Source: Bacteroidetes bacterium UBA1312
GTDB lineage: Bacteria; Bacteroidota; Bacteroidia; Chitinophagales; Chitinophagaceae
Reading direction: 5' to 3'
DNA length: 64,000 nt
Assembly (NCBI GenBank): GCA_002307135.1
Contig: DBTQ01000001.1
Location: 124,001 to 188,000, forward strand
Shown here: one piece after another, positions 45,124 to 53,244 of the stretch
Layout of the letters: the number at the start of each line of letters is the position of its first letter
How positions within the stretch are numbered: position 1 is the stretch's first letter
Made by a program: the position numbers and the translations under genes
The notes under the pieces: generated by a model
What the model was told of the DNA's origin: nothing
Databases searched by the model: none
Seen by the model: the letters and a program-made list of their open reading frames with translations, nothing else

Positions 45124-45381
45124 ATGATTTTAAGAATGCCCAAAATAATTTTGTGCTTGTTGTGTTACCTTCTCTCTGCACAGTTGGTTGCTGCACAGAC
45201 CAAAGGCATTGCAGTTAAAGTACTCAATGCCAAAAATGAGGCATTAAATTACATTACAGTTTGCTTAATAAAAGCTAATGATAGCCGTAGATATGGGCTC
45301 AATTTGCGTTACAATTTTGGTTTCCATAAAAAAGAAGCAACCGACAATATGTTTAACGACCCACAAGACAAGATCAATTAA
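45124..45381 (+). pseudogene. Deletion scar of a TonB-receptor-like gene: signal and regulatory domain joined to the C-terminal strand
   Basis: The 85-codon frame has a signal peptide (about 1-25, LVAAQ). The next ~30 residues look like the first strands of a carboxypeptidase-regulatory domain (KGIAVKVLNAKNEALNYITV then CLIKAND). They join directly to a sequence with the form of the last barrel strand and tail of such receptors (YGLNLRYNFGFHKKEATDNM, FNDPQDKIN). The similar intact gene at 23850-26381 has the same two ends about 770 residues apart. The frame is kept, so a small protein could still be made. It sits 11 bp after lgt and has its own terminator. Confidence 0.55.
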
Positions 45382-45412
45382 AAAAGCTTCCGGAATCGGA
45401 AGCTTTTTTTTA
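45380..45412 (+). terminator. Terminator after the receptor scar
   Basis: Thirteen-base arms AAAAAAGCTTCCG (45380-45392) and its complement (45397-45409) enclose GAAT, followed by more T residues. It closes the lgt transcript and also faces the convergent DUF2911 gene. Confidence 0.88.
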
Positions 45413-45428
45413 TAAAAATGAATCTGTT

Positions 45429-45965
45429 TTATTGAACCTTAAAAGAAATAAGTTCGTTACCCCAGCCCAATGAAACATGGCCATCTTTTGAAATGGTGTA
45501 GGTAAGTTTTTCAAATGATTGTGGTGCAGTAGCTACTCTTACTTTTACAATAAGGGCATCGTTTGCTTTGTTTTTTTCATAATCATAAGCACCCCATGTT
45601 TTCCATGTTTTATTAAAAATCAAAGTCCAGAAGTCTTCGTTTTTGATTGCAAAGAAAGCATACTTTCCTTTAGGTAGTTTTGAGCCTTCTACAGTTATAT
45701 CTTTACTTGTTTCGAATACTGTTGCCTCATTGGCTCCGGCACGCCATATTTTACTTTCCATTGGCTCAACGTCCTTGCCTATTATTCTGCCTTTTAATAA
45801 TGGCTGGCTGTAGTCTATTGTTATCTTAGCTCCGCTGGCAATTGTTTGTGTTGCTATTGCAGGCTTACTCGGGCGCTTTGATTTGTCCTCTTTTTTTTGT
45901 GCGAATGTGGCTGTTGATACTATTGCAAGGGTTGCAATAACTAGTGTAGCAAATACTTTTTTCAT
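45429..45965 (-). CDS. DUF2911-domain exported protein
   Basis: ATG 45965 (MKKVFATLVIATLAIVS) gives a signal peptide ending TFAQ and 178 residues; the frame opens at 46028, across the promoter element at 46016. The DUF2911 marks are present: KITIDYSQPLLKGRIIG, KIWRAGANEATVFETS, LPKGKYAFFAIKNEDFWTLI and FNKTWKTWGAYDY. The family is common in Bacteroidota and its function is unknown. Confidence 0.87.
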   Translation of the reverse strand: MKKVFATLVIATLAIVSTATFAQKKEDKSKRPSKPAIATQTIASGAKITIDYSQPLLKGRIIGKDVEPMESKIWRAGANEATVFETSKDITVEGSKLPKGKYAFFAIKNEDFWTLIFNKTWKTWGAYDYEKNKANDALIVKVRVATAPQSFEKLTYTISKDGHVSLGWGNELISFKVQ

Positions 45966-46015
45966 AAGTTTTGTTTGAAAATTATTAGTGGTTAATTGGC
46001 CATTATTGGTTGCTA

Positions 46016-46023
46016 CAAAAATA
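46016..46023 (-). promoter_or_regulatory. -7 promoter element of the DUF2911 gene
   Basis: CAAAAATA on the plus strand reads TATTTTTG on the minus strand, 50 bp before the ATG at 45965. No -33 TTTG at normal spacing is seen. Confidence 0.4.
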
Positions 46024-46112
46024 GTCATGCGTTTGATTAAACAGGAAACTCAATAACAATTTTGTATAAATATTGTGAACGTTATAATGATTTTTTTTGA
46101 ACTGCTTTAAAG

Positions 46113-47642
46113 CTACAAATTAAATTTAATTCCTTGAGCTAAGGGTAATGTAGCACCGTAATTAATTGTATTTGTCTGGCGGCGCATATATGCTTTCCAA
46201 CTATCAGAGCCACTTTCACGTCCTCCTCCGGTTTCTTTTTCACCACCAAAAGCCCCACCAATTTCTGCGCCACTCGTCCCTATGTTTACATTGGCAATAC
46301 CACAATCACTACCAGATTGAGAGAGGAACATTTCGGCTTCACGAATATTTAAAGTCATAATAGCTGAAGATAGCCCTTGAGGAACTCCATTCTGTAATGC
46401 AATAGCTTCTTCCAAGTCTTTGTATTTCATAAGGTATAAGATGGGCGCAAATGTCTCGTGCTGTACAATCGCCCAATCGTTTTGTACTTCGTAAATACAT
46501 GGTTTTACATAACAGCCACTTTCATAGCCATCGCCATTACACACGGCTCCTGCAACGACTTCTTTGCCTCCTGCTTTTTTTATTTCATCAATGGTATGTA
46601 AATAAGCATTCACCGCATCTTTATCAATGAGTGGGCCTACGTGGTTATGTTGGTCAAGCGGATTGCCAATGTTGAGTTGTGTGTATGCTGCAGCTAGTTT
46701 CTCCTTAAATGTGTTATATACATTCTCGTGGATAATGAGTCTGCGCGTTGTTGTACAGCGCTGACCAGCTGTACCCACTGCACCAAATACGCAACCAATG
46801 AGCGACATGTCTAAATCTGCATGCTCCGAAATAATCACTGCATTATTGCCTCCTAATTCTAACAATGAATTTCCAAGGCGTGCAGCCACTGCTGAGGCGA
46901 CGGCTTTACCCATACGTGTAGAACCGGTTGCCGATATTAATGGAATGCGTGTGTCATTACTGAGCCATTCACCTACAGCTCTATCTCCGATGACAATACC
47001 GCTAATACCTTCCGGAACATTGTTTTTCTTAAATACTTCCCGCACCAAATTTTGACAAGCAATAGCAGTTAGAGGTGTTTTTTCTGAAGGTTTCCATACA
47101 CAAGTGTCGCCGCAAACCCAGGCTATAAAACTATTCCAGCTCCATACAGCAACGGGGAAGTTAAATGCACTAATAATGCCGACTACACCTAGCGGATGCC
47201 ATTGTTCAAATAAACGATGGGATGCACGCTCACTATGCATGGATAAACCATACAATTGACGAGAAAGGCCTACTGCAAAATCTGCAATGTCAATCATCTC
47301 TTGCACTTCTCCTAAGCCTTCTTGCAGACTTTTCCCCATTTCGTAAGATACAAGTGTACCCAATGCTTCTTTATTATTGCGAAGCACTTCCCCTATTTGT
47401 CGAACGATTTCTCCCCTTTTGGGTGCCGGCCATTTACGCCATTCTTTAAATGCTTGTTGTGCCGTTGCAACCACTTGGTCATATTCAGCTTGCGCTATAC
47501 TTTTTACGGAAGCAATAAGTTTGCCGTCGGCCGGTGAGTACGAATCTATTGTCATACCTGTGCTATTCAACCATTGGGTTCCAGTTGAGGCTCCTTCATT
47601 AATCGTATTAATGCCTAATGTTTTTAAAATATCTTGTATCAT
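46113..47642 (-). CDS. ALDH7-family aldehyde dehydrogenase (aminoadipate-semialdehyde type)
   Basis: The 509-residue NAD-dependent dehydrogenase has catalytic Cys296 (GTAGQRCTTTRR), general base Glu262 (LLELGGNNAV), and cofactor segments SAFNFPVAVWSWN and WKPSEKTPLTAIA. The motifs and length fit the ALDH7A1/AmaB group that oxidises alpha-aminoadipic semialdehyde in lysine breakdown. Related substrates such as betaine aldehyde are possible. It is monocistronic with its own full promoter (47668-47699). Confidence 0.9.
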   Translation of the reverse strand: MIQDILKTLGINTINEGASTGTQWLNSTGMTIDSYSPADGKLIASVKSIAQAEYDQVVATAQQAFKEWRKWPAPKRGEIVRQIGEVLRNNKEALGTLVSYEMGKSLQEGLGEVQEMIDIADFAVGLSRQLYGLSMHSERASHRLFEQWHPLGVVGIISAFNFPVAVWSWNSFIAWVCGDTCVWKPSEKTPLTAIACQNLVREVFKKNNVPEGISGIVIGDRAVGEWLSNDTRIPLISATGSTRMGKAVASAVAARLGNSLLELGGNNAVIISEHADLDMSLIGCVFGAVGTAGQRCTTTRRLIIHENVYNTFKEKLAAAYTQLNIGNPLDQHNHVGPLIDKDAVNAYLHTIDEIKKAGGKEVVAGAVCNGDGYESGCYVKPCIYEVQNDWAIVQHETFAPILYLMKYKDLEEAIALQNGVPQGLSSAIMTLNIREAEMFLSQSGSDCGIANVNIGTSGAEIGGAFGGEKETGGGRESGSDSWKAYMRRQTNTINYGATLPLAQGIKFNL

Positions 47643-47667
47643 ATTATCTTATTATTTTTATAGAATG

Positions 47668-47699
47668 CAAATGTATTGTCTTGTGAGCATCTGCTCAAA
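47668..47699 (-). promoter_or_regulatory. Promoter of the aldehyde dehydrogenase gene
   Basis: Minus strand TTTG (47696-47699), 20 bp gap, TACATTTG (47668-47675), a full consensus match 26 bp before the ATG at 47642. Confidence 0.7.
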
Positions 47700-47725
47700 T
47701 AAATAGGGCCAATTTGTTATAAAAG

Positions 47726-47756
47726 AAAAAGGAAGCAAACTATGCCTCCTTTTTTC
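47726..47756 (-). terminator. Terminator of the holin-like cassette, overlapping its last gene
   Basis: Arms AAAAAGGAAGCA (47726-47737) and TGCCTCCTTTTT (47743-47754) pair with one mismatch. The U-tract on the minus strand lies beyond 47726. The stop codon of the gene at 47740 lies inside the hairpin. Confidence 0.55.
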
Positions 47757-48111
47757 TCGATAATTTTGATTGTGCGAATCTTATTGCACCATATAGCATT
47801 TTCCATTTTAAATAACCTCCAACAAATTCGATTGCCATTTTTCGAACAATTCTTTTAATCTTACCAGTAGATGCTAATGCAATTACAGAAGGTATCGCCA
47901 ATTCTATTATTTCAGTAGTCGATAATTTTTCCTTTTTAGCCAATACGCCATTAATTACTGATACCGTTTTGCCGAGTATAGTATTGCCTGAAAATTGAGA
48001 TAGTTCTAGCTTTATTGGTGTCGATTTAATTTTTTCGAGCTGCTTTTTTAATGCATGTTTTTCCGTCTTTAGCTCGTCTAAACTATTTAAATGTTTGTTG
48101 TATAATTTCAT
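47740..48111 (-). CDS. Small protein of the YtxH/holin-like cassette, unknown function
   Basis: The 123-residue protein has an N-terminal charged helix that may form a coiled coil (LDELKTEKHALKKQLEKIK). A weakly hydrophobic middle follows (TTEIIELAIPSVIALASTGK), then a basic C-terminal helix (YGAIRFAQSKLSRKKEA). I do not recognise the family. It is 59 bp after the holin-like gene and probably co-transcribed. In Bacteroidota, three-gene sets of this type occur near envelope-stress genes; its role is unknown. Confidence 0.55.
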   Translation of the reverse strand: MKLYNKHLNSLDELKTEKHALKKQLEKIKSTPIKLELSQFSGNTILGKTVSVINGVLAKKEKLSTTEIIELAIPSVIALASTGKIKRIVRKMAIEFVGGYLKWKMLYGAIRFAQSKLSRKKEA

Positions 48112-48170
48112 CAGAGCTAAATTTTTCCAAAACGGGTGAGTGATAGTTGGTAAATTGAATTGCTTTAATA

Positions 48171-48542
48171 TTATTTTACCGAACCCTTCTCTTCATCTTC
48201 GTCGTCTCCCTGTTTTTCTGTAAGCACATTGATAAAAACATCTGAGAGTCTTTTCAAAATTTTCTTGCGAAGAGCAATTAATATTCCTGCTAATAAAACG
48301 TAACATGCTGCAGCAAGAAAGAATCCTCCTATCCTGCTATTAACCATAGCGGTAAATAATTCCGCCACGCCAAATCCTAGAAAAAGGAATACTCCAAATA
48401 CAATAAATATGAGTATGATAGCAAAAATAAAATAACTCATTAAGCCCGACACGCGCTCTATAAAACTGAGCTGTGCAATTCGTACCTGTGTTGCCACATA
48501 GCCGAGTAGTTTATCTTTCCATTTACTAATAATATCTAACAA
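48171..48542 (-). CDS. Phage-holin-like superfamily (DUF1469 type) membrane protein
   Basis: The 123-residue protein has two transmembrane helices (about 33-60 and 70-92) with the pattern FAIILIFIVFGVFLFLGFGV and GGFFLAAACYVLLAGILIAL. It is flanked by a basic amphipathic N-terminus and a very acidic end (QGDDEDEEKGS). This fits the phage-holin III / DUF1469 superfamily, whose chromosomal members are membrane-stress proteins rather than phage lysis genes. No phage genes are nearby. It lies 11 bp after the YtxH gene. Confidence 0.7.
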   Translation of the reverse strand: MLDIISKWKDKLLGYVATQVRIAQLSFIERVSGLMSYFIFAIILIFIVFGVFLFLGFGVAELFTAMVNSRIGGFFLAAACYVLLAGILIALRKKILKRLSDVFINVLTEKQGDDEDEEKGSVK

Positions 48543-48553
48543 GGTATATGCTA

Positions 48554-48748
48554 TTAGGCGTTAAAAATATCTTCTTCTAGTTCTTTACTCTTTTTGTTCA
48601 ACTTGCCTTTTAAATCGTTGAATTTATCTTTAATACCAGCTAAATCTTCTTGGCGTTTTTCTTTATCAGTAGCCATTATATAGCCTAGTGCTGCACCGAT
48701 TGCTGCACCTATAATGAGCGTTGCTACTGTTTTTCCTGCTTTTGCCAT
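48554..48748 (-). CDS. YtxH-domain small membrane protein
   Basis: The 64-residue protein has one glycine/alanine-rich transmembrane helix (VATLIIGAAIGAALGYIMA) and then a charged helix (EDLAGIKDKFNDLKGKLNKK), the YtxH pattern. Homologues respond to general stress in Firmicutes. It is the first gene of the three-gene minus-strand cassette. Confidence 0.85.
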   Translation of the reverse strand: MAKAGKTVATLIIGAAIGAALGYIMATDKEKRQEDLAGIKDKFNDLKGKLNKKSKELEEDIFNA

Positions 48749-48960
48749 AACGTATGAATTTTTATATTTTAAAATAATACTACGAAGTTATGTCTAAGTT
48801 CTCTTATAAACCTTTGGTTATGAGATTTTTTTCAAAATATTAAGATTACCTGCCGATATTAATTGTGTTGTCCGGTAATATACTTTAAGAGTAAGCTCAA
48901 AATCAATTCGATAACTTATTATAGATAAACTTTGTATCGTTTGGCTCATTAATCTTCACA

Positions 48961-48991
48961 TTTGTATTTGAGTATAAATCTTGTACTTTTG
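48961..48991 (+). promoter_or_regulatory. Promoter of sucD
   Basis: TTTG (48961-48964), 19 bp gap, TACTTTTG (48984-48991): an exact Bacteroidota consensus, 46 bp before the sucD ATG. Confidence 0.75.
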
Positions 48992-49037
48992 TGCACAAAT
49001 TATTTTTTCCGATAAAAATTAAATAAAAAATAAAGCA

Positions 49038-49925
49038 ATGGCTGTTTTAGTTAACAAGGATTCAAAAGTTATCGTGCAAGGTTTTACAGGTACAGAAGGT
49101 ACTTTCCATGCTAGTCAAATGATAGAATACGGAACCAATGTTGTTGGTGGTGTAACTCCGGGAAAAGGTGGAACTACTCATTTAGAGCGTCCTGTGTTCA
49201 ATACTGTAAAGGATGCTGTTGTAAAAGCTGGAGCCGATACTTCTATTATTTTTGTACCGCCGGCTTTTGCTGCTGATGCCATTATGGAAGCTGCAGATGC
49301 AGGAATCAAAGTTATTATTTGTATTACAGAAGGAATTCCTGTACAAGATATGGTAAAGGCAAAAGCATTTACTGCAACTAAAGATTGTCGTTTGATTGGC
49401 CCTAACTGTCCCGGCGTTATTACGGCAGGTGAAGCTAAGGTCGGTATTATGCCAGGATTTGTATTCAAAACCGGTAGAATAGGTATCGTTTCTAAGTCTG
49501 GGACATTGACTTATGAAGCTGCAGATCAAGCCGTGAAATCTGGATTAGGAATATCTACTGCTATCGGTATTGGTGGTGATCCTATTATTGGTACAACCAC
49601 GAAAGAAGCTGTTGAGTTGTTGATGAACGACCCTGAAACAGACGGTATTATAATGATCGGTGAAATAGGAGGTAGCATGGAAGCAGAAGCTGCACTGTGG
49701 TTGAAAGATAACATGAGAAAACCAGTTGTAGGTTTTATTGCCGGACAGACAGCACCTGCTGGCCGTCGTATGGGACATGCCGGAGCTATTGTAGGTGGTG
49801 CTGATGATACGGCGGCAGCTAAAATGAAAATAATGGGAGAATGTGGTATTCATGTTGTGGCAAGCCCTGCTGATATTGGAAAAACAATGGCTGCAGTATT
49901 GGCAAAAACAAGTGTAACTGCATAG
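49038..49925 (+). CDS. sucD: Succinyl-CoA ligase (ADP/GDP-forming) alpha subunit
   Basis: The 295-residue TCA-cycle enzyme subunit has the CoA-binding start VIVQGFTGTEGTFHASQMIE, then GPNCPGVITAGEAKVGIMPG, and the phosphorylated His247 in RRMGHAGAIVGG. It makes ATP or GTP from succinyl-CoA together with SucC, which is not in the window; separate placement of sucC and sucD is common in this phylum. It has its own promoter and terminator. Confidence 0.95.
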   Translation: MAVLVNKDSKVIVQGFTGTEGTFHASQMIEYGTNVVGGVTPGKGGTTHLERPVFNTVKDAVVKAGADTSIIFVPPAFAADAIMEAADAGIKVIICITEGIPVQDMVKAKAFTATKDCRLIGPNCPGVITAGEAKVGIMPGFVFKTGRIGIVSKSGTLTYEAADQAVKSGLGISTAIGIGGDPIIGTTTKEAVELLMNDPETDGIIMIGEIGGSMEAEAALWLKDNMRKPVVGFIAGQTAPAGRRMGHAGAIVGGADDTAAAKMKIMGECGIHVVASPADIGKTMAAVLAKTSVTA

Positions 49926-49964
49926 TGCAAACACATAGAAATGTGATTTTAATATTTTAATTTG

Positions 49965-49994
49965 AAACAGCCGCATTCATAGCGGCTGTTTTTA
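49965..49994 (+). terminator. Terminator of sucD
   Basis: Arms AAACAGCCGC (49965-49974) and GCGGCTGTTT (49982-49991) enclose a 7-base loop; a T-run follows. Confidence 0.85.
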
Positions 49995-50023
49995 TAAGAT
50001 TAAGTAAATAGAATTGAAGAATA

Positions 50024-51118
50024 ATGGTTTACAAAGTAATAGGATTAATGTCAGGTAGTTCGCTCGATGGTTTGGATATTGTTTATACTCAAATTGAAGA
50101 GATTCGTGGTAAATGGAGTGCAACAATATTACATGCTGAATGTGTTCCTTATAATGAGGAATGGTTGCACGATTTGCATCATGCTACAATATTAAATGTT
50201 CCTGATTTTCTTCGTTTAAACACACGTTATGGCCGTTATATTGGCAATGCTGTAAGTTCCTTTATCGAAAAGAATGAACTCGCACATAAAGTGAATTTTG
50301 TGGCTTCTCATGGACATACTGTATTTCATGAACCGACGACGCAAACGACCTGCCAAATAGGTGATGGAGCATCTATAGCTGCGATACTTCAATTGCCGGT
50401 GATAAATGATTTGCGCTCGTTGGATATTGCATTCGGAGGACAAGGGGCTCCTATTGTTCCAATTGGAGATCGCTTGCTATTTGGTGAATATGATTTGTTG
50501 TTGAATTTGGGTGGAATAGCTAATATTAGTATTCGAAATGATAATGCTGAATATACTGCATTCGATATCTGTGTGGCCAATCAAGCACTTAATTATTTAG
50601 CTGCTCAGCTAGGCAAAAGTTATGATGAAAATGGAATGCTCGCATCTAATGGTAAATTATTACCTCATGAGTTAATGACACTATCGCAAGCCGATTATTA
50701 TAAACTGGACGCACCCAAATCTTTGAGTAATGAACTGGCCATGAGCTTGGTTCGCGATTTTATAGACATTAAACAGTATGCTGTTGAAGATAAATTGCAC
50801 ACTATTGTTGCACTTATAGTATCGCAAATAAAGGCTTCAATTGTACATGAAATCGGTGCTCATGCAATTGCAGGGAAAAAAATGTTGGTGACTGGAGGTG
50901 GGGCTTTTAATACTTTTCTAATGCAGCAATTACAATCAGAATTGAGTAGTTTGGGTATTGAAATAATTTTGCCGGAAAAAGAATTGGTGATGTACAAAGA
51001 GGCATTGGTAATGGCGCTCATAGGTACATTGCGTTGGCGCGAAGATGTTAATGTTTTGAGTCAGGCTACAGGTTCACTAAAAGATAGCGTTGGAGGCTCT
51101 TTTTGGATAGGAGTATAA
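50024..51118 (+). CDS. anmK: Anhydro-N-acetylmuramic acid kinase
   Basis: The 364-residue enzyme opens with the family phosphate-binding signature VIGLMSGSSLDGLDIV. It has SHGHTVFHEP, the loop ND-LRSLDIAFGGQGAPIVPI and the sugar-kinase motif LVTGGGAFNTFLM. It converts 1,6-anhydro-MurNAc to MurNAc-6-phosphate during peptidoglycan recycling. It is translated from ATG 50024 with no gene overlap and ends before a strong convergent terminator. Confidence 0.93.
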   Translation: MVYKVIGLMSGSSLDGLDIVYTQIEEIRGKWSATILHAECVPYNEEWLHDLHHATILNVPDFLRLNTRYGRYIGNAVSSFIEKNELAHKVNFVASHGHTVFHEPTTQTTCQIGDGASIAAILQLPVINDLRSLDIAFGGQGAPIVPIGDRLLFGEYDLLLNLGGIANISIRNDNAEYTAFDICVANQALNYLAAQLGKSYDENGMLASNGKLLPHELMTLSQADYYKLDAPKSLSNELAMSLVRDFIDIKQYAVEDKLHTIVALIVSQIKASIVHEIGAHAIAGKKMLVTGGGAFNTFLMQQLQSELSSLGIEIILPEKELVMYKEALVMALIGTLRWREDVNVLSQATGSLKDSVGGSFWIGV

Positions 51119-51134
51119 AATACAAAAAGCATAA

Positions 51135-51168
51135 AAAATCCCCTGAATGGTTTAGTTCAGGGGATTTT
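51135..51168. terminator. Bidirectional terminator between anmK and the CoA-binding gene
   Basis: Thirteen-base exact arms (51135-51147 AAAATCCCCTGAA and 51156-51168) surround an 8-base loop between convergent stops at 51118 and 51177. Confidence 0.88.
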
Positions 51169-51176
51169 GCTTTAAA

Positions 51177-51536
51177 CTAGTATTGTCCGGTAGAGAGTAA
51201 TACTAATGTACATGCTTCCATTGTTTTTATTCCAGCCTTCTGTGCCAAGCTTTCCAATTCCTCGTTTTCAGTGCCGGGATTGAAAATGATACGTTTGGGA
51301 TGTAAAGAAAGGATATACTCATAATAAGTCTTTTGATTGGAGGGGTTAAGATAAAGTGTGACTGTGTCAATATCTTTGAATGCAGTCTGTTCTGTTGTTA
51401 TGTCCACATCTTGAATTTTTCCTTTCTTATTACCTAGCGCAACTACATTATAGCCTTTGCTCAGTAATTTATTTACAGCTAAGAAGCTGTACCTGCTTGG
51501 GTTTTCAGAAGCACCAATTACTAGCGTTTTTTTCAT
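51177..51536 (-). CDS. CoA-binding-domain protein (YccU type)
   Basis: The 119-residue single-domain Rossmann protein begins KKTLVIGASENPSRYSFLAV and has DTVTLYLNPSNQKTYYEYIL and IIFNPGTENEELESLAQKAG, matching the small CoA_binding_2 family. It probably binds CoA or an acyl-CoA; no catalytic role is known. It is a single-gene unit behind a convergent terminator. Confidence 0.85.
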   Translation of the reverse strand: MKKTLVIGASENPSRYSFLAVNKLLSKGYNVVALGNKKGKIQDVDITTEQTAFKDIDTVTLYLNPSNQKTYYEYILSLHPKRIIFNPGTENEELESLAQKAGIKTMEACTLVLLSTGQY

Positions 51537-51598
51537 GTCTATTTAGTTTAATCGTTCTTCTAAATCGTATAAAAATGCAATTTTTATCGGCAATAAAA

Positions 51599-53050
51599 TT
51601 AAAGGCTATATCCGTCATCTTCGGTGGCCTCTTCACTGTTTGCTCTAACTCGATTATTATTGCCCTTTCTTCCTTTTTTTATACCGAAACGAAAACCAAG
51701 ATAAAAGTCCGCCTGTTTTGAAGAGCCCAATATAGAGCTTATTAGGCTTGAAGAACCTGCATAAACTGGACCTGCACGGAACCCGAATCCAACATTCATT
51801 TTAGTCAATGAACTATAGGTTATGGGTAAATAGGCTGCCAGTATTTTACTTTCGAAACGTGGGGTAAGCGTAACGATATTGAGACTATTGGGATTGTATG
51901 CTTTGCTATCATTGTTGACCAAACTTATTTGACTATTAAGTGCAACATAGATTTTTGGTATGATTCTAAAATCTATACCTAATTGTATAGTAGTTGGTAA
52001 AGAAACTCTATAGCTATTCCCGTTAAGCCCGGCTACTTGATTAAAATAAGCAGGATTTGCATCTAGCACAGCTTTATAATCGCTTAGTTTTGATCCTTTA
52101 AATTGATCGAGATAAAATTGTTGGCTCGAAGGAATATGCACATCATATGCACCGGTGCTTGATTGTACTTGGTTGTATTTTATCCCACCTATATCGAGTA
52201 AAGAAGCACTGATTTTAAATGCATATTTGTTTGCTTTCGATTGCAAATAATCGGGGCGGTATTCATATACAAATCCAATGTCTGCACCGATGCCACTTCC
52301 TTTATAATTGAGTGTAACATTATTCAGGTTATTAATGTCATAGCCTCCTACTCCCATGGCTACACGACCCGTAGCATCTGAAATATAAGTACGGTTATCG
52401 CTTGTTGTACTATCTACATTTATAGTGCCTTTTAAGTTATCGATTTGCAAGTATGCATTGCCAATTCCGGCAAGATATTTTACGGTTCCTCCGACCTTTA
52501 AGAAATGATTGCCCTGATCTAATAACACCTGGCCTATAGCAATACCATATTCACTCCATGCATTGATGTTGATCCTCATGTTTGTAGAATTCTGAATAGT
52601 GTAGGGTGGGTTTTGCGAAAGTTCATTACTGACAGAATTGATTAAGTTACCATCGAAGTCCGAGATACTAAACATCATCCTTGTTCTCGATACAAATGCA
52701 ATTGATGTATGTGGCGTGATGTTGAACATTACAGAAGGCATATGAATGCTGGTATTCAGCATGGCATTACTTTTGGCATTCGGTCCAATAAATTTTGAAA
52801 AAATACTACTGTCAGCGCCCAAGTCAGACAACTTTCCTAAATTGTAAGATATATTATCATTGCCGGCAAACATATTTAGTCCCAGTATATTCACATCAAC
52901 TTTATAGCGGCTATCTACAACGTTTGCGGGGTTAAAAAAAACACCATTTACACCATTGTAATTGTCAACTCGGAAACCGCCCATTTCTTGAGCATGTAGG
53001 GTAGATACAGTGAGTGTACCTGCTAGCAGGAGTATAATTTTTACTTTCAT
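51599..53050 (-). CDS. DUF5723-family outer-membrane protein
   Basis: ATG 53050 (MKVKIILLLAGTL) gives a signal peptide ending LHAQ; the frame opens at 53107, beyond the promoter element. The 483-residue beta-rich protein has the family opening GGFRVDNYNGVNGVFFNPAN and later YLAGIGNAYLQIDNLKGTIN, PTTIQLGIDFRIIPKIYVAL and LGFRFGIKKG. The last strand is followed by a polar tail of about 28 residues. Members are found only in Bacteroidota outer membranes; the function is unknown. Confidence 0.8.
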   Translation of the reverse strand: MKVKIILLLAGTLTVSTLHAQEMGGFRVDNYNGVNGVFFNPANVVDSRYKVDVNILGLNMFAGNDNISYNLGKLSDLGADSSIFSKFIGPNAKSNAMLNTSIHMPSVMFNITPHTSIAFVSRTRMMFSISDFDGNLINSVSNELSQNPPYTIQNSTNMRININAWSEYGIAIGQVLLDQGNHFLKVGGTVKYLAGIGNAYLQIDNLKGTINVDSTTSDNRTYISDATGRVAMGVGGYDINNLNNVTLNYKGSGIGADIGFVYEYRPDYLQSKANKYAFKISASLLDIGGIKYNQVQSSTGAYDVHIPSSQQFYLDQFKGSKLSDYKAVLDANPAYFNQVAGLNGNSYRVSLPTTIQLGIDFRIIPKIYVALNSQISLVNNDSKAYNPNSLNIVTLTPRFESKILAAYLPITYSSLTKMNVGFGFRAGPVYAGSSSLISSILGSSKQADFYLGFRFGIKKGRKGNNNRVRANSEEATEDDGYSL

Positions 53051-53074
53051 AAAATGAGAAGTTATGGTTCCTAA

Positions 53075-53108
53075 CAAAGATAACTCCTTCTTTGAAGATT
53101 TATGCAAA
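53075..53108 (-). promoter_or_regulatory. Promoter of the DUF5723 gene
   Basis: Minus strand TTTG (53105-53108), 22 bp gap, TATCTTTG (53075-53082), 25 bp before ATG 53050. The spacing is 1-2 bp longer than ideal. Confidence 0.5.
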
Positions 53109-53244
53109 TCAATATTAATTTGATTGAGCTTGATTTTAACTGTTGATGATGCAATATCTGTCCCAAATTTCCGTTAAAGGCATATAATCATCCACAATAC
53201 GTCTAATTTTATTGCTGGAATAAATTCATTTGAAAAAATATATC

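Noticed and set aside
48171..48542. Phage holin or prophage remnant
   Set aside because: The protein belongs to a superfamily with many chromosomal members, and no phage gene is nearby.
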